Of a stretch of DNA of 33,196 nucleotides, positions 20,733-29,026 are shown piece by piece. The stretch covers positions 1-33,196 of the forward strand of contig JAPKEQ010000008.1 in assembly GCA_028821995.1 (NCBI GenBank). The letters run 5' to 3'. The position numbers and the translations under genes are program-made. Position 1 is the first letter of the stretch. Every line of letters starts with the position of its first letter. This DNA comes from Alphaproteobacteria bacterium (GTDB taxonomy: Bacteria; Pseudomonadota; Alphaproteobacteria; UBA2136; JAPKEQ01). The notes under the pieces were generated by a model that was not told the DNA's origin, made no database searches, and was given only the letters and a program-made list of their open reading frames with translations.

Positions 20733-20764
20733 AAAAAAACCTCCCCAAACGGGGAGGTTTTTTA
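20733..20764. terminator. Rho-independent terminator between convergent genes
   Basis: AAAAAAACCTCCCCAAACGGGGAGGTTTTTT. Confidence 0.92.
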
Positions 20765-20774
20765 TATGTCACTT

Positions 20775-21068
20775 TTAGTGGTGGGCTGCAGCTGATTCGC
20801 TTTCATGAATTGGCAGCTTTTGGCCTTCATACTCAATTTCAATACGATCACCAAACTGTTCAACAAATGGCTCATATTTTGTATGCCAGCTGCCGCCAAG
20901 AAAAGTAATCATAAAAAAGAAATACCCAACACCTAGCAGAACAATCGCGCCAACAGCTTTCATAGAAAGGCTATAAACCTCTGTGTAATCTGCATGGAGG
21001 GCATCTTTATCATAATGAAGCTCACCTTTTTTAGGCGCTTCTTTTTTTGTTTTTGCTTTTGTTGCCAT
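20775..21068 (-). CDS. Small single-TM protein at the end of the cytochrome oxidase cluster (97 aa)
   Basis: Soluble N-terminus, one TM (AVGAIVLLGVGYFFFMITFL), His-ending tail; co-directional with coxA. Confidence 0.65.
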   Translation of the reverse strand: MATKAKTKKEAPKKGELHYDKDALHADYTEVYSLSMKAVGAIVLLGVGYFFFMITFLGGSWHTKYEPFVEQFGDRIEIEYEGQKLPIHESESAAAHH

Positions 21069-21091
21069 AATTTTTCTCCGTTTAAACTTAT

Positions 21092-21241
21092 TTAGCTAAG
21101 CCAAATGCCTGCTGTTGCAATAAGAGCCACCATAATGCCAAGCGCAATAGCTGTAATGACGCTCATGCGTTTACGCTGAGCAATAAAGTCATCAAGCTCT
21201 GGGCCTTTATCTTTTGAGATTTTTGTGTTTACTGATGACAT
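21092..21241 (-). CDS. 49-aa single-TM protein directly downstream of coxA (CoxF-like topology)
   Basis: Manual translation MSSVNTKISKDKGPELDDFIAQRKRMSVITAIALGIMVALIATAGIWLS*; ATG lies 1 nt past the coxA stop codon; below the ORF-track length cutoff. Confidence 0.7.
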   Translation of the reverse strand: MSSVNTKISKDKGPELDDFIAQRKRMSVITAIALGIMVALIATAGIWLS

Positions 21242-21242
21242 A

Positions 21243-22826
21243 TTAGTACGCCTCCTGATCTGCTGCAATCACTGGGATTGTTTCAAAGTTATGCTCTGGT
21301 GGTGGGCTTGAAACTTGCCACTCAAGTGTATGACCATTCCATGGATTGTCTTCTGCTTTTTTACCCTTTTTAGCAGTGTGCATAAGGTTCCAAACAATAA
21401 GAAGCTGCGCAAGACCAAAACCAATAGCACCCAATGTTGCAAGCATGTTGATGTCTGCGTAAGCAGGGTTATAGTCTGCAATACGGCGCGGCATACCCAT
21501 CATACCCAAAAAGTGCATGGGGAAGAATGTTAGGTTCAACGTAATAAATGTTAGCCAAAAATGCCAGTTACCAATTTTCTCACTTAGGTATTTACCTGTC
21601 ATTTTAGGGTACCAGTAGTACACACCTGCCATAATAGACATAAGAGAACCAGCGACAAACACGTAGTGAATATGTGCCACAACAAAGTAAGTATCATGCA
21701 TCATGTAATCTACAGGGACACTTGATAGCATCACGCCTGAAAGGCCGCCAATTGTGAACAGGAAGATAAATGCGGTTGCAAACTTCATCGCCACGTTAAA
21801 GTGGATAGAACCGCCCCACATCGTTGCAATCCAAGAAAAGATTTTAACCCCTGTTGGTACTGCAATCAGCATCGTCATAAACATGAAGATTGATTTAGCA
21901 ACAACGTCCATACCAACTGTGTACATGTGGTGCGCCCATACAAGCAGACCAAGTACCGCAATTGTTGCCGTTGCCGTTACCATGGCTTTGTAACCAAAGA
22001 GAGGTTTTTTAGACATTGTTGCAATCACCTCAGACACAATACCAAAACCTGGGAGGATCATAATGTAAACCGCAGGGTGAGAGTAGAACCAGAAGATATG
22101 CTGGAACAGAACAGGGTCACCGCCGCCTGCAGGGTTAAAGAAGGCCGTACCAAAGTTACGGTCAGTCAGAAGCATTGTAATTACGCCTGCAAGAACAGGT
22201 GTACCAAGCAGCATAAGCCACGCTGTAATCATCCACGTCCATACAAAAAGAGGCATTTTGAAAAGGCTCATACCCGGTGCGCGCATGTTAAGAATTGTTA
22301 CAATAAAGTTAATCGCACCAAGGATAGAACTTGCACCCACAAGGTGAACGCCAATAATCCACATATCAATACCAGGGCCTGGAGAGTAAAGCGCGTTTGT
22401 AAGCGGAGGATAAATCGTCCAACCCGCCGCGTTAGCACCGCCTGGTGCAAAGAGGCTAAGCACCATAAGAAGCGCCGCAAATGGCACAATCCAAAACGTC
22501 CAGTTATTCAGACGCGGAAACGCCATATCTGGCGAACCAATCATAATCGGCACAAAATAGTTACCAAGGCCAACAAAGGCTGGAATAATCGCAAAGAAAA
22601 TCATGAATGTGGCATGCATCGCCGTCATTTGGTTAAACACGTCGCCAGTTACAAACTGTACGCCGGGTTTCATGAGCTCAAGGCGAATCACTTCCGCCAT
22701 AAAACCACCAACGAAGAAAAATGTGAGCGCACTCACAAGGTACATAATACCAATATCTTTATGGTTTACCGTGGTTAGGTAATACATAAGTCCTTTTTTC
22801 ACAGGAGTCGTAGATGCCATTGTCAT
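21243..22826 (-). CDS. ctaD: Cytochrome c oxidase subunit I (heme-copper oxidase, A2-type motif)
   Basis: VNHKDIGIMYLVSALTFFFVGG, FWFYSHPAVYIMILPGFGIVSEVI, HDTYFVVAHIHYVFVAG. Confidence 0.96.
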   Translation of the reverse strand: MTMASTTPVKKGLMYYLTTVNHKDIGIMYLVSALTFFFVGGFMAEVIRLELMKPGVQFVTGDVFNQMTAMHATFMIFFAIIPAFVGLGNYFVPIMIGSPDMAFPRLNNWTFWIVPFAALLMVLSLFAPGGANAAGWTIYPPLTNALYSPGPGIDMWIIGVHLVGASSILGAINFIVTILNMRAPGMSLFKMPLFVWTWMITAWLMLLGTPVLAGVITMLLTDRNFGTAFFNPAGGGDPVLFQHIFWFYSHPAVYIMILPGFGIVSEVIATMSKKPLFGYKAMVTATATIAVLGLLVWAHHMYTVGMDVVAKSIFMFMTMLIAVPTGVKIFSWIATMWGGSIHFNVAMKFATAFIFLFTIGGLSGVMLSSVPVDYMMHDTYFVVAHIHYVFVAGSLMSIMAGVYYWYPKMTGKYLSEKIGNWHFWLTFITLNLTFFPMHFLGMMGMPRRIADYNPAYADINMLATLGAIGFGLAQLLIVWNLMHTAKKGKKAEDNPWNGHTLEWQVSSPPPEHNFETIPVIAADQEAY

Positions 22827-22861
22827 ATTCTCTTTCTTATTTATGCTCGTTATTTATAGCA

Positions 22862-23407
22862 CTAATTTTCAGGTTGTTCAAATAAGGTATAACCAAAAAC
22901 AAGGGTATGCACTTCTTTCGGTAAATCTGCTGTGATGAAAAATTGTAGCGGTAAGTTTATATCTTCCCCGGCGGGGTAATATTGCTCCTCAAAGCAAAAA
23001 CATTGCTGAAGATCAATATAAGCGCTCATATCTTCGCCGCCAGTTACGCCTTGCCCGCTTACTGTGTGCACAGCAACCCCAGCCATACCTTCATTTGAAA
23101 TATTTTTAGCCTCATAAGCTGTGAGGAAATTTTGACCAATATTAAGGCGCGTTACGCGTTCAACGGGTGCAAATTCAACAGGAAGGCCAGCCTCTGTATT
23201 GGCCATAAAGCGCACAACAACCGTGCGCTCTAGTGGCGCCTTTGGCATAGGCTTAGGCACGCCTTCCTTACCAATTAAAACGCTAGGCTGAGGAATACCT
23301 ACAAAGTCACAAAAGACTTTATAAAGAGGCACAAAAGCATAACCAAAACCAAGCATAGCAAGCGCCACACAAAACAGAATAATAAAGAGTCTTACATTTT
23401 TGCTCAC
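22862..23407 (-). CDS. ctaG: Cytochrome c oxidase copper-insertion protein CtaG/Cox11
   Basis: FVPLYKVFCDFVGIPQPS; IDLQQCFCFEEQYYPAGEDINLPLQFFI. Confidence 0.95.
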   Translation of the reverse strand: MSKNVRLFIILFCVALAMLGFGYAFVPLYKVFCDFVGIPQPSVLIGKEGVPKPMPKAPLERTVVVRFMANTEAGLPVEFAPVERVTRLNIGQNFLTAYEAKNISNEGMAGVAVHTVSGQGVTGGEDMSAYIDLQQCFCFEEQYYPAGEDINLPLQFFITADLPKEVHTLVFGYTLFEQPEN

Positions 23408-24297
23408 AGAAAAGTATCCAATACCATCACACCAAAGAGCAGCGCCAAATAATAGAGTGAAAAGCGGAACACATCTGCCGCTTCATCAAATTGTCCTGGT
23501 GTTACCTTTTTAGTTGAACGCATGAGCACAATGGCTTTTTTTAGCCAAATAGCGCCCAGCACAAAAGCTGTAAGTAGATATAGCATTCCAATTGATTTTC
23601 CAATCGCCATAAGCAGCGTCACAGGAATAAGAATTAACATGTAATACACAATTTGAGATTTGGTTTCCGCTTCCCCTTTTACAACAGGCATCATTGGTAC
23701 GCCGGCCTTCGTGTAATCGCCGCATTTTTTAAGAGCGAGCGCCCAAAAATGCGGTGGTGTCCAAAGAAAAATAATCGCAAACATCAGCCATGGCTCAAGC
23801 GCCGTCACATCTCCGCGCACAGCAGCCCAGCCCACAAGCGGAGGAAAAGCGCCAGCCGCGCCGCCAATTACAATATTCTGTACCGTACGACGCTTCAGCC
23901 AAAAGGTATAAATAAACACATAAAACAAGTAACCTGAAAGGGCCATAAGAGCCGTTATAGGATTAACAAGAAACCAAAGGAATACGGTAGAAAACACTCC
24001 CAGAAAAATACCAAGACCAAGTACTGTGGCAGGGCTCATACGGCCAGATGGAAGTGGGCGGTTTTTGGTGCGGTTCATCACCTTATCAATGTCGCGGTCA
24101 TACCACATATTCACCATATTAGCGCCAGAAGCACTCATAGCCAGACCAAAGCAAGCATAGAAAGCCAAAGACCAGCTCATTAGGTCTGTGTTGCCGCGCG
24201 TTGCAACGCCCATAGCGCCTGCACAAGTGATCACCAAAAGTAGAATAATACGAGGCTTACATAGCATAATGAGGTCGCGATAAAGTCCCTTACGCAT
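23404..24297 (-). CDS. ctaB: Protoheme IX farnesyltransferase (heme O synthase)
   Basis: MRKGLYRDLIMLCKPRIILLLVITCAGAMG; NMVNMWYDRDIDKVMNRTKNRPLPSG. Start chosen at 24297. Confidence 0.95.
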   Translation of the reverse strand: MRKGLYRDLIMLCKPRIILLLVITCAGAMGVATRGNTDLMSWSLAFYACFGLAMSASGANMVNMWYDRDIDKVMNRTKNRPLPSGRMSPATVLGLGIFLGVFSTVFLWFLVNPITALMALSGYLFYVFIYTFWLKRRTVQNIVIGGAAGAFPPLVGWAAVRGDVTALEPWLMFAIIFLWTPPHFWALALKKCGDYTKAGVPMMPVVKGEAETKSQIVYYMLILIPVTLLMAIGKSIGMLYLLTAFVLGAIWLKKAIVLMRSTKKVTPGQFDEAADVFRFSLYYLALLFGVMVLDTFL

Positions 24298-25249
24298 GGT
24301 CTGCCTCCTTGTAATGGCTGCCGCCAGCAGCGCCATAATAAATTTTACCAAGCGTACCAACTGTTGCCATAAAGAACAGCGTTCCCCATGCCAGATGCGC
24401 CACGCTCAAATGCATGTAATAATCTGCATAGTGAGAAAAACTATAAAGCGTCAGTACGCCCAAAATAATTTGCCCTAGCAGAAATACTTTAAAGGCTTTT
24501 GCGCTCTTTTTTAGTTCTGGGTGAATGTTTTTCACCATAGAGAAGTAAACACCAACAAGGAAAAATGTAAGGAGCGCAAGGTAACGATGCTTCATATGAA
24601 TCAGCTGCTGAAAGTCTTCCGATGGCATCCAGTTACCCATACAGCTAAACAAACCGCCGCAGCTTCCGCCTGCATAAGCACTACTCACCATGGCGCCCAT
24701 AATCATTGTTAGGAATACAGCAACAAAAACAACCCATGTCATGACCTTGGCGCGCACTGGCACATCAAACGTACCACGGTTCATATTTTCGCCCTGAGCC
24801 ACAAGACGCTTAACAACAATAACACTCCCAAAGAAAAGCATAGCCGTACCAAGGTGAAGCGCAACGCTCCAATGAATATTGGAGAACCATACCGTAATAG
24901 CACCAAGCTTAATTTGCACGGCAAGCAAAGCAAAAGATGTTAGCGTCCAGCGCAAAACAGAAGGACGTACTTTGCGGACTTTAACTGCCATCACGCCAAG
25001 ACCTATCATGAGGAAACCAACGATAGAAACAAGAAGGCGATGTACCCACTCTAAAAACACTTGAAAGTTTGTATAGCCCGCCCCCTCAGGCGCAGGAAAA
25101 GGAATCAGCTGACCGTAGCAAAGCGGCCAATCGGGGCAAGACATGCCACTACCCGTCACACGAACAGTCGCGCCCGTTACAATAATAATATACGTCAAAA
25201 ACAAAGTAAGTTTAACCCATGGCAGCATAATTTTTGGCACGTGCAGCAT
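24290..25249 (-). CDS. ctaA: Heme A synthase (COX15/CtaA)
   Basis: VTGATVRVTGSGMSCPDWPLCYGQ, EWVHRLLV, HWSVALHLGTAML, HMKHRYLA, YMHLSVAHLAWG. Confidence 0.93.
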   Translation of the reverse strand: MLHVPKIMLPWVKLTLFLTYIIIVTGATVRVTGSGMSCPDWPLCYGQLIPFPAPEGAGYTNFQVFLEWVHRLLVSIVGFLMIGLGVMAVKVRKVRPSVLRWTLTSFALLAVQIKLGAITVWFSNIHWSVALHLGTAMLFFGSVIVVKRLVAQGENMNRGTFDVPVRAKVMTWVVFVAVFLTMIMGAMVSSAYAGGSCGGLFSCMGNWMPSEDFQQLIHMKHRYLALLTFFLVGVYFSMVKNIHPELKKSAKAFKVFLLGQIILGVLTLYSFSHYADYYMHLSVAHLAWGTLFFMATVGTLGKIYYGAAGGSHYKEADHA

Positions 25250-25299
25250 CCTATTTTTTAAACTGAATCTCTGTTTTACCTGACCCTTGCGCTGAGGTC

Positions 25300-25331
25300 A
25301 AAAAAAACTGGACGATTTCCGTCCAGTTTTA
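25300..25331 (-). terminator. Rho-independent terminator downstream of coxB
   Basis: ACTGGACGATTTCCGTCCAGT with A/T flanks. Confidence 0.85.
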
Positions 25332-25348
25332 TTTAAAAATAGCTTTAC

Positions 25349-26167
25349 CTACTTCGACATTGCCATCGTTGCTGAAGGCATATTGCTAAAGTCTACAGGC
25401 GTATCACCGTTTTCAGCACGCTGGGCATTCACCCAAGCTTTATAAGCAGGCTTACTTACAACTTTTACATTAAAGAACATTTCACCATGAGCAGCGCCGC
25501 AAAGCTCCGCACACTGGCCGATGTAATCACCTTCCTTCGTGGCTTTAAACCAAGCGTAGTTAATACGACCCGGTATCGCATCAATTTTAACGCCAAGGTC
25601 TGGTGCGTAGAAAGCATGAATCACATCACGCCCTGTAATGTGCATTACAATGTTTGTATCCACAGGCACAACAATATCTTTTACGTAACGATCAACGCCA
25701 GCAGATGAAAGTTGCACGTGCGCCTTTTCAGCTTCCGGAGAAGAAATGTTGTAATCAGGGTAATCAAACTCCCAACCAAACTGGTACGCAATGGCTTCAA
25801 TGGTTTCACCATCTTCAGGCATGGTGCGAATCAGCTTCATCGCATCAAATGACACCCAAGCAATCACAGCGCAAATAAGCACAGGGACCGCAGTCCAGGC
25901 CACTTCAACAAGATTGTTGTGCGAAAATGTTGCTGGTACTGGGTTTTTGCTACGTCTAAATTTAAAAATCGCGTAAAGAATTAAAATTTGAACCACTGCG
26001 AAAACAGCAAGGCAAATCCAGAAAATAAGGTTGTATGTTAGCGTAATTTCTTCTGCAACAGGGCCAATAGCTGTTGGGAAGCCAAGAGGGTGTGCAGTAT
26101 TAACTTCCGCAAAAGCAGTTGAAGTTAAAACCAAAGAACATAGAGCTGTGAGTAAAATGCGGTGCAT
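25349..26167 (-). CDS. ctaC: Cytochrome c oxidase subunit II
   Basis: Signal peptide, two TMs, GRDVIHAFYAPDLGVKIDAIPGR and CuA motif CAELCGAAHGEM; no c-type heme motif. Confidence 0.95.
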   Translation of the reverse strand: MHRILLTALCSLVLTSTAFAEVNTAHPLGFPTAIGPVAEEITLTYNLIFWICLAVFAVVQILILYAIFKFRRSKNPVPATFSHNNLVEVAWTAVPVLICAVIAWVSFDAMKLIRTMPEDGETIEAIAYQFGWEFDYPDYNISSPEAEKAHVQLSSAGVDRYVKDIVVPVDTNIVMHITGRDVIHAFYAPDLGVKIDAIPGRINYAWFKATKEGDYIGQCAELCGAAHGEMFFNVKVVSKPAYKAWVNAQRAENGDTPVDFSNMPSATMAMSK

Positions 26168-26274
26168 GAGTTTCTTCTCTTATACAATTTTTATTACCCC
26201 CTCTTTTTAACGTATTTTTAGAAAAAAGAAAACCGACTTTATAACGCTTCTCTTTTTGAAAGCACAAAGCGTGC

Positions 26275-26304
26275 TTGACAGGGCACACATACTCTCGGTA
26301 TACC
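26275..26304 (+). promoter_or_regulatory. Candidate promoter
   Basis: TTGACA-18 nt-TATACC upstream of the 206-aa membrane protein. Confidence 0.4.
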
Positions 26305-26360
26305 TCTCTTTGATCTACATGATCTATCTTCTCTTTTCCCCAACCTTATGGAGGTCCCTT

Positions 26361-26981
26361 ATGGACTTTATTACTGGTTTTTTCATCGGAGCCTTCGCTC
26401 CATTTTTTGCCCTCGGCTGGATGTGGATGGCTGCAATCATTGCCTTCATCTTCTTTGAAGCCATCTTCAGCCGTAACGAACAATGGTTCTTTGCCACACT
26501 CCTACTTATTGGCGGCGGCGTTGGTATTTTCATATTTGGCGGCCCACCTGACGGACAAACATGGCTCAGCTGGGCATCCGCCTTTCTCTCCATCCTATGG
26601 ATTGCGGGCTATGCTGGCTCTGGTGTTTTTTGGTCGTTCCTTTACGGCGTTGGCATTAAAGGCGGCAAAGCCAACAAAGAATTTGACCGCCGTAAAGCAG
26701 AACTTTTGGAAAGGTTTCCTGAAGGTGAAGAACGTGAACAACATCTTGAACACCTGAAAGATTGGCTGCGCGCAAAAGCGCCAACCAAAAGCAAATTTAT
26801 CGGCTATTTCTTTTTCTGGCCGTTTTCGGTTATTGGCTGGATTCTCGGAGATTTCCTTGCTGACTTCCTTGAAGCTGCATGGAAAGTTCTTAAAAAAATC
26901 GCGACTGCGATTTGGAAACCCTTGGCTGGCTTTTTTGCTGCCGCGTGGAAACGCCGCATTGGCAACCGCCTCGACGACTAA
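26361..26981 (+). CDS. Hypothetical membrane protein (206 aa)
   Basis: MDFITGFFIGAFAPFFALGWMWMAAIIAFIFFEAIF...; start at 26361 with GGAGG upstream; terminator follows. Confidence 0.7.
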   Translation: MDFITGFFIGAFAPFFALGWMWMAAIIAFIFFEAIFSRNEQWFFATLLLIGGGVGIFIFGGPPDGQTWLSWASAFLSILWIAGYAGSGVFWSFLYGVGIKGGKANKEFDRRKAELLERFPEGEEREQHLEHLKDWLRAKAPTKSKFIGYFFFWPFSVIGWILGDFLADFLEAAWKVLKKIATAIWKPLAGFFAAAWKRRIGNRLDD

Positions 26982-27017
26982 TCTCAAATCGACGAATCTC
27001 ACTTAAGATTCAACAGG

Positions 27018-27043
27018 AAAGCTCCCATCATGGGGGCTTTTTT
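27018..27043 (+). terminator. Rho-independent terminator
   Basis: AAAGCTCCCATCATGGGGGCTTTTTT. Confidence 0.85.
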
Positions 27044-27280
27044 GTGTCATGTATGCCACAACATGTGTCTATTTGGTCAGATGAAACAACTTCTTCCCTT
27101 GCCAAAGGCTCTTTGAATAGACGACAATACTCATATTAAGCCTCTGGGCTTGGCCTACTTGCCTCTATCACCAATGGACTCGCGAGTACGAAGGGGCCAA
27201 GGCCAGGGGTTTAAATCATTTGATCCCTCTCTCCCCTTTTGATACATTCCTATGTATAAATTTTATATAAAGGGACAGTC

Positions 27281-28264
27281 ATGCAAACAGCGACATTTAT
27301 GGGAAATTCTCCTATTGATATTCTTCAAGAAACGCCTCTCGAAAAAATTTCTGAATATGGTTTAAAGCTTGGAGATTTCCAAGGCACTGATGCAGATATG
27401 ATCAACCGCATGCAAAATGAGTGCGGCGAAGAAACCCTTTGTCCAGGCGGCGCTCTTGCCAACACAACATGGTCACTCGGAAAACTTGGCCATAAAGCAA
27501 ACTTTATTGGACGTGTGGGCGATGATAAACCTGGCAATATGTTCTTTAACAGCATGATAGACGCCGGGCTGGTTATGCCTAAACCTGAAAGCGGCAAAAA
27601 ATCTATGGAAATTCGTGTCCTTGTAACACCCAATGGTGAGCGTACATTTGCAACAACAGGTATTCCAAGCCCTATGACACAAGACTTTATCCCTCATGAC
27701 ATGATCTCACACAGCGATTGGTTATTTGTAGAAGGTTACTTACTACTAGACCCTGCGCAAATTTCTGCTGTTAAAGAATCTATTACGGTTGCACGTAACA
27801 ACGGCCTTAAAATTGCGATGACACTCGCTACTGTTGCGGTTATGGACGTTGCTTTTGACCACCTTGCAGAAGAAATTATTGGTCATGTTGACCTTATTAT
27901 TGGCAATGAAGACGAATACCGTGCTCTTATTAATGCTGCTGAGCACTACAAGCATGAAGCCGCAGAACTCCTTGCGCAAAAGCTTCAATCTACACCTCGT
28001 CTTATAACGCACGGAGAAAAAGGCGCAAGCTTTCTCGATAGCGAGGGAAACAAAACATTTGAACCATGCCCTCCTGTGGCAGAGGTTATTGACACAACGG
28101 GTGCGGGCGATGCATTCCTTGCAGGTTTTCTTGATGGCTTTTTACAAAGCAAGCCTATTCCTGACTGCCTGAAACAAGGGCATGCCATTGCAAGCATGGT
28201 GGTACAACAAATGGGTGGACGCTACCCACACGTCGGCGCGCACCTTTATGAAAACGCCTCTTAA
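27281..28264 (+). CDS. PfkB family sugar/adenosine kinase
   Basis: CPGGALANTTWSLGKLGHKANFIGRVGDD; DTTGAGDAFLAGFLDGF. Confidence 0.9.
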   Translation: MQTATFMGNSPIDILQETPLEKISEYGLKLGDFQGTDADMINRMQNECGEETLCPGGALANTTWSLGKLGHKANFIGRVGDDKPGNMFFNSMIDAGLVMPKPESGKKSMEIRVLVTPNGERTFATTGIPSPMTQDFIPHDMISHSDWLFVEGYLLLDPAQISAVKESITVARNNGLKIAMTLATVAVMDVAFDHLAEEIIGHVDLIIGNEDEYRALINAAEHYKHEAAELLAQKLQSTPRLITHGEKGASFLDSEGNKTFEPCPPVAEVIDTTGAGDAFLAGFLDGFLQSKPIPDCLKQGHAIASMVVQQMGGRYPHVGAHLYENAS

Positions 28265-28950
28265 TGGGGCACGCGCTACGCTTTTTTATTGAAGGTGACT
28301 ACACGGCAGGGCAAAACATAACCCTGCCCGACCCTCTCAGGCATCGCCTAAAAAAAGTATTGCGCCTTTCGCGTGGCGATAGCATTCATCTTTGGAATGG
28401 TAAAGACGGCCTATGGCTTGCTGAATTGAACCATGACAACCTCAAAACAGTAGAGCTTAAAAACCAGCTTGAAGCGCAAAGTTTTGTGCCTAAAAAGCAT
28501 CTATTTATGGGGCTGACCAAGCGTGATGCATGGGAAACAATCTTGCGCCAAGCAACAGAGCTTGGCATCACAGATATCCACCCGATTAAAACAGAATTTT
28601 CAGACAGAGATAAAACCAAGCCTGAACGCGCAAAGCTTATTTGTACAGAAGCATCCGAGCAGTGCGAGCGCCTTGATGTACCGGTACTTCACCCTATCAG
28701 CACACTTAAAGATGCCGTTTCAGGTTTTGGAAATACTATTTTCTGGGCAGCAGAGCGCGGAGAAAACGCTGAAAACATTCCAGCATATACTGAAGGACAT
28801 GGATTTTTAGTTGGCCCTGAAGGCGGTTTTTCAGATACTGAGAATGATTTTCTTGTGGAGCAAAAGCATATCACTTCTATCTCGCTCGGCCCCATTATTC
28901 TCAAAGCAGACACAGCTGTTGTTGCATTACTTAGTAAAATTTCACTCTAG
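28264..28950 (+). CDS. rsmE: 16S rRNA (uracil1498-N3)-methyltransferase
   Basis: LFMGLTKRDAWETILRQATELGITDIHPIKTEFS; FLVGPEGGFSDTE; SLGPIILKADTAVVALLS; overlaps upstream stop (TAATG). Confidence 0.93.
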   Translation: MGHALRFFIEGDYTAGQNITLPDPLRHRLKKVLRLSRGDSIHLWNGKDGLWLAELNHDNLKTVELKNQLEAQSFVPKKHLFMGLTKRDAWETILRQATELGITDIHPIKTEFSDRDKTKPERAKLICTEASEQCERLDVPVLHPISTLKDAVSGFGNTIFWAAERGENAENIPAYTEGHGFLVGPEGGFSDTENDFLVEQKHITSISLGPIILKADTAVVALLSKISL

Positions 28951-29026
28951 CCCTTGTATTTTCTGCTTTTAAGGCGTATATCCTGTGCACCTTTTCACTC
29001 TTTCTTACCGTTTACAGGAGAAAAAC

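Noticed and set aside
21927-22778. 283-aa plus-strand ORF
   Set aside because: Entirely antisense to ctaD; Arg/His/Lys/Asn/Thr-rich shadow translation with no recognisable domain.
4640-27280. Recurrent AAAGGGA(T/C) upstream of several starts (e.g. 4643, 7000, 12371, 27270)
   Set aside because: Probably Shine-Dalgarno-like context or low-complexity coincidence; spacing to the start codon varies, so not called as a regulatory motif.
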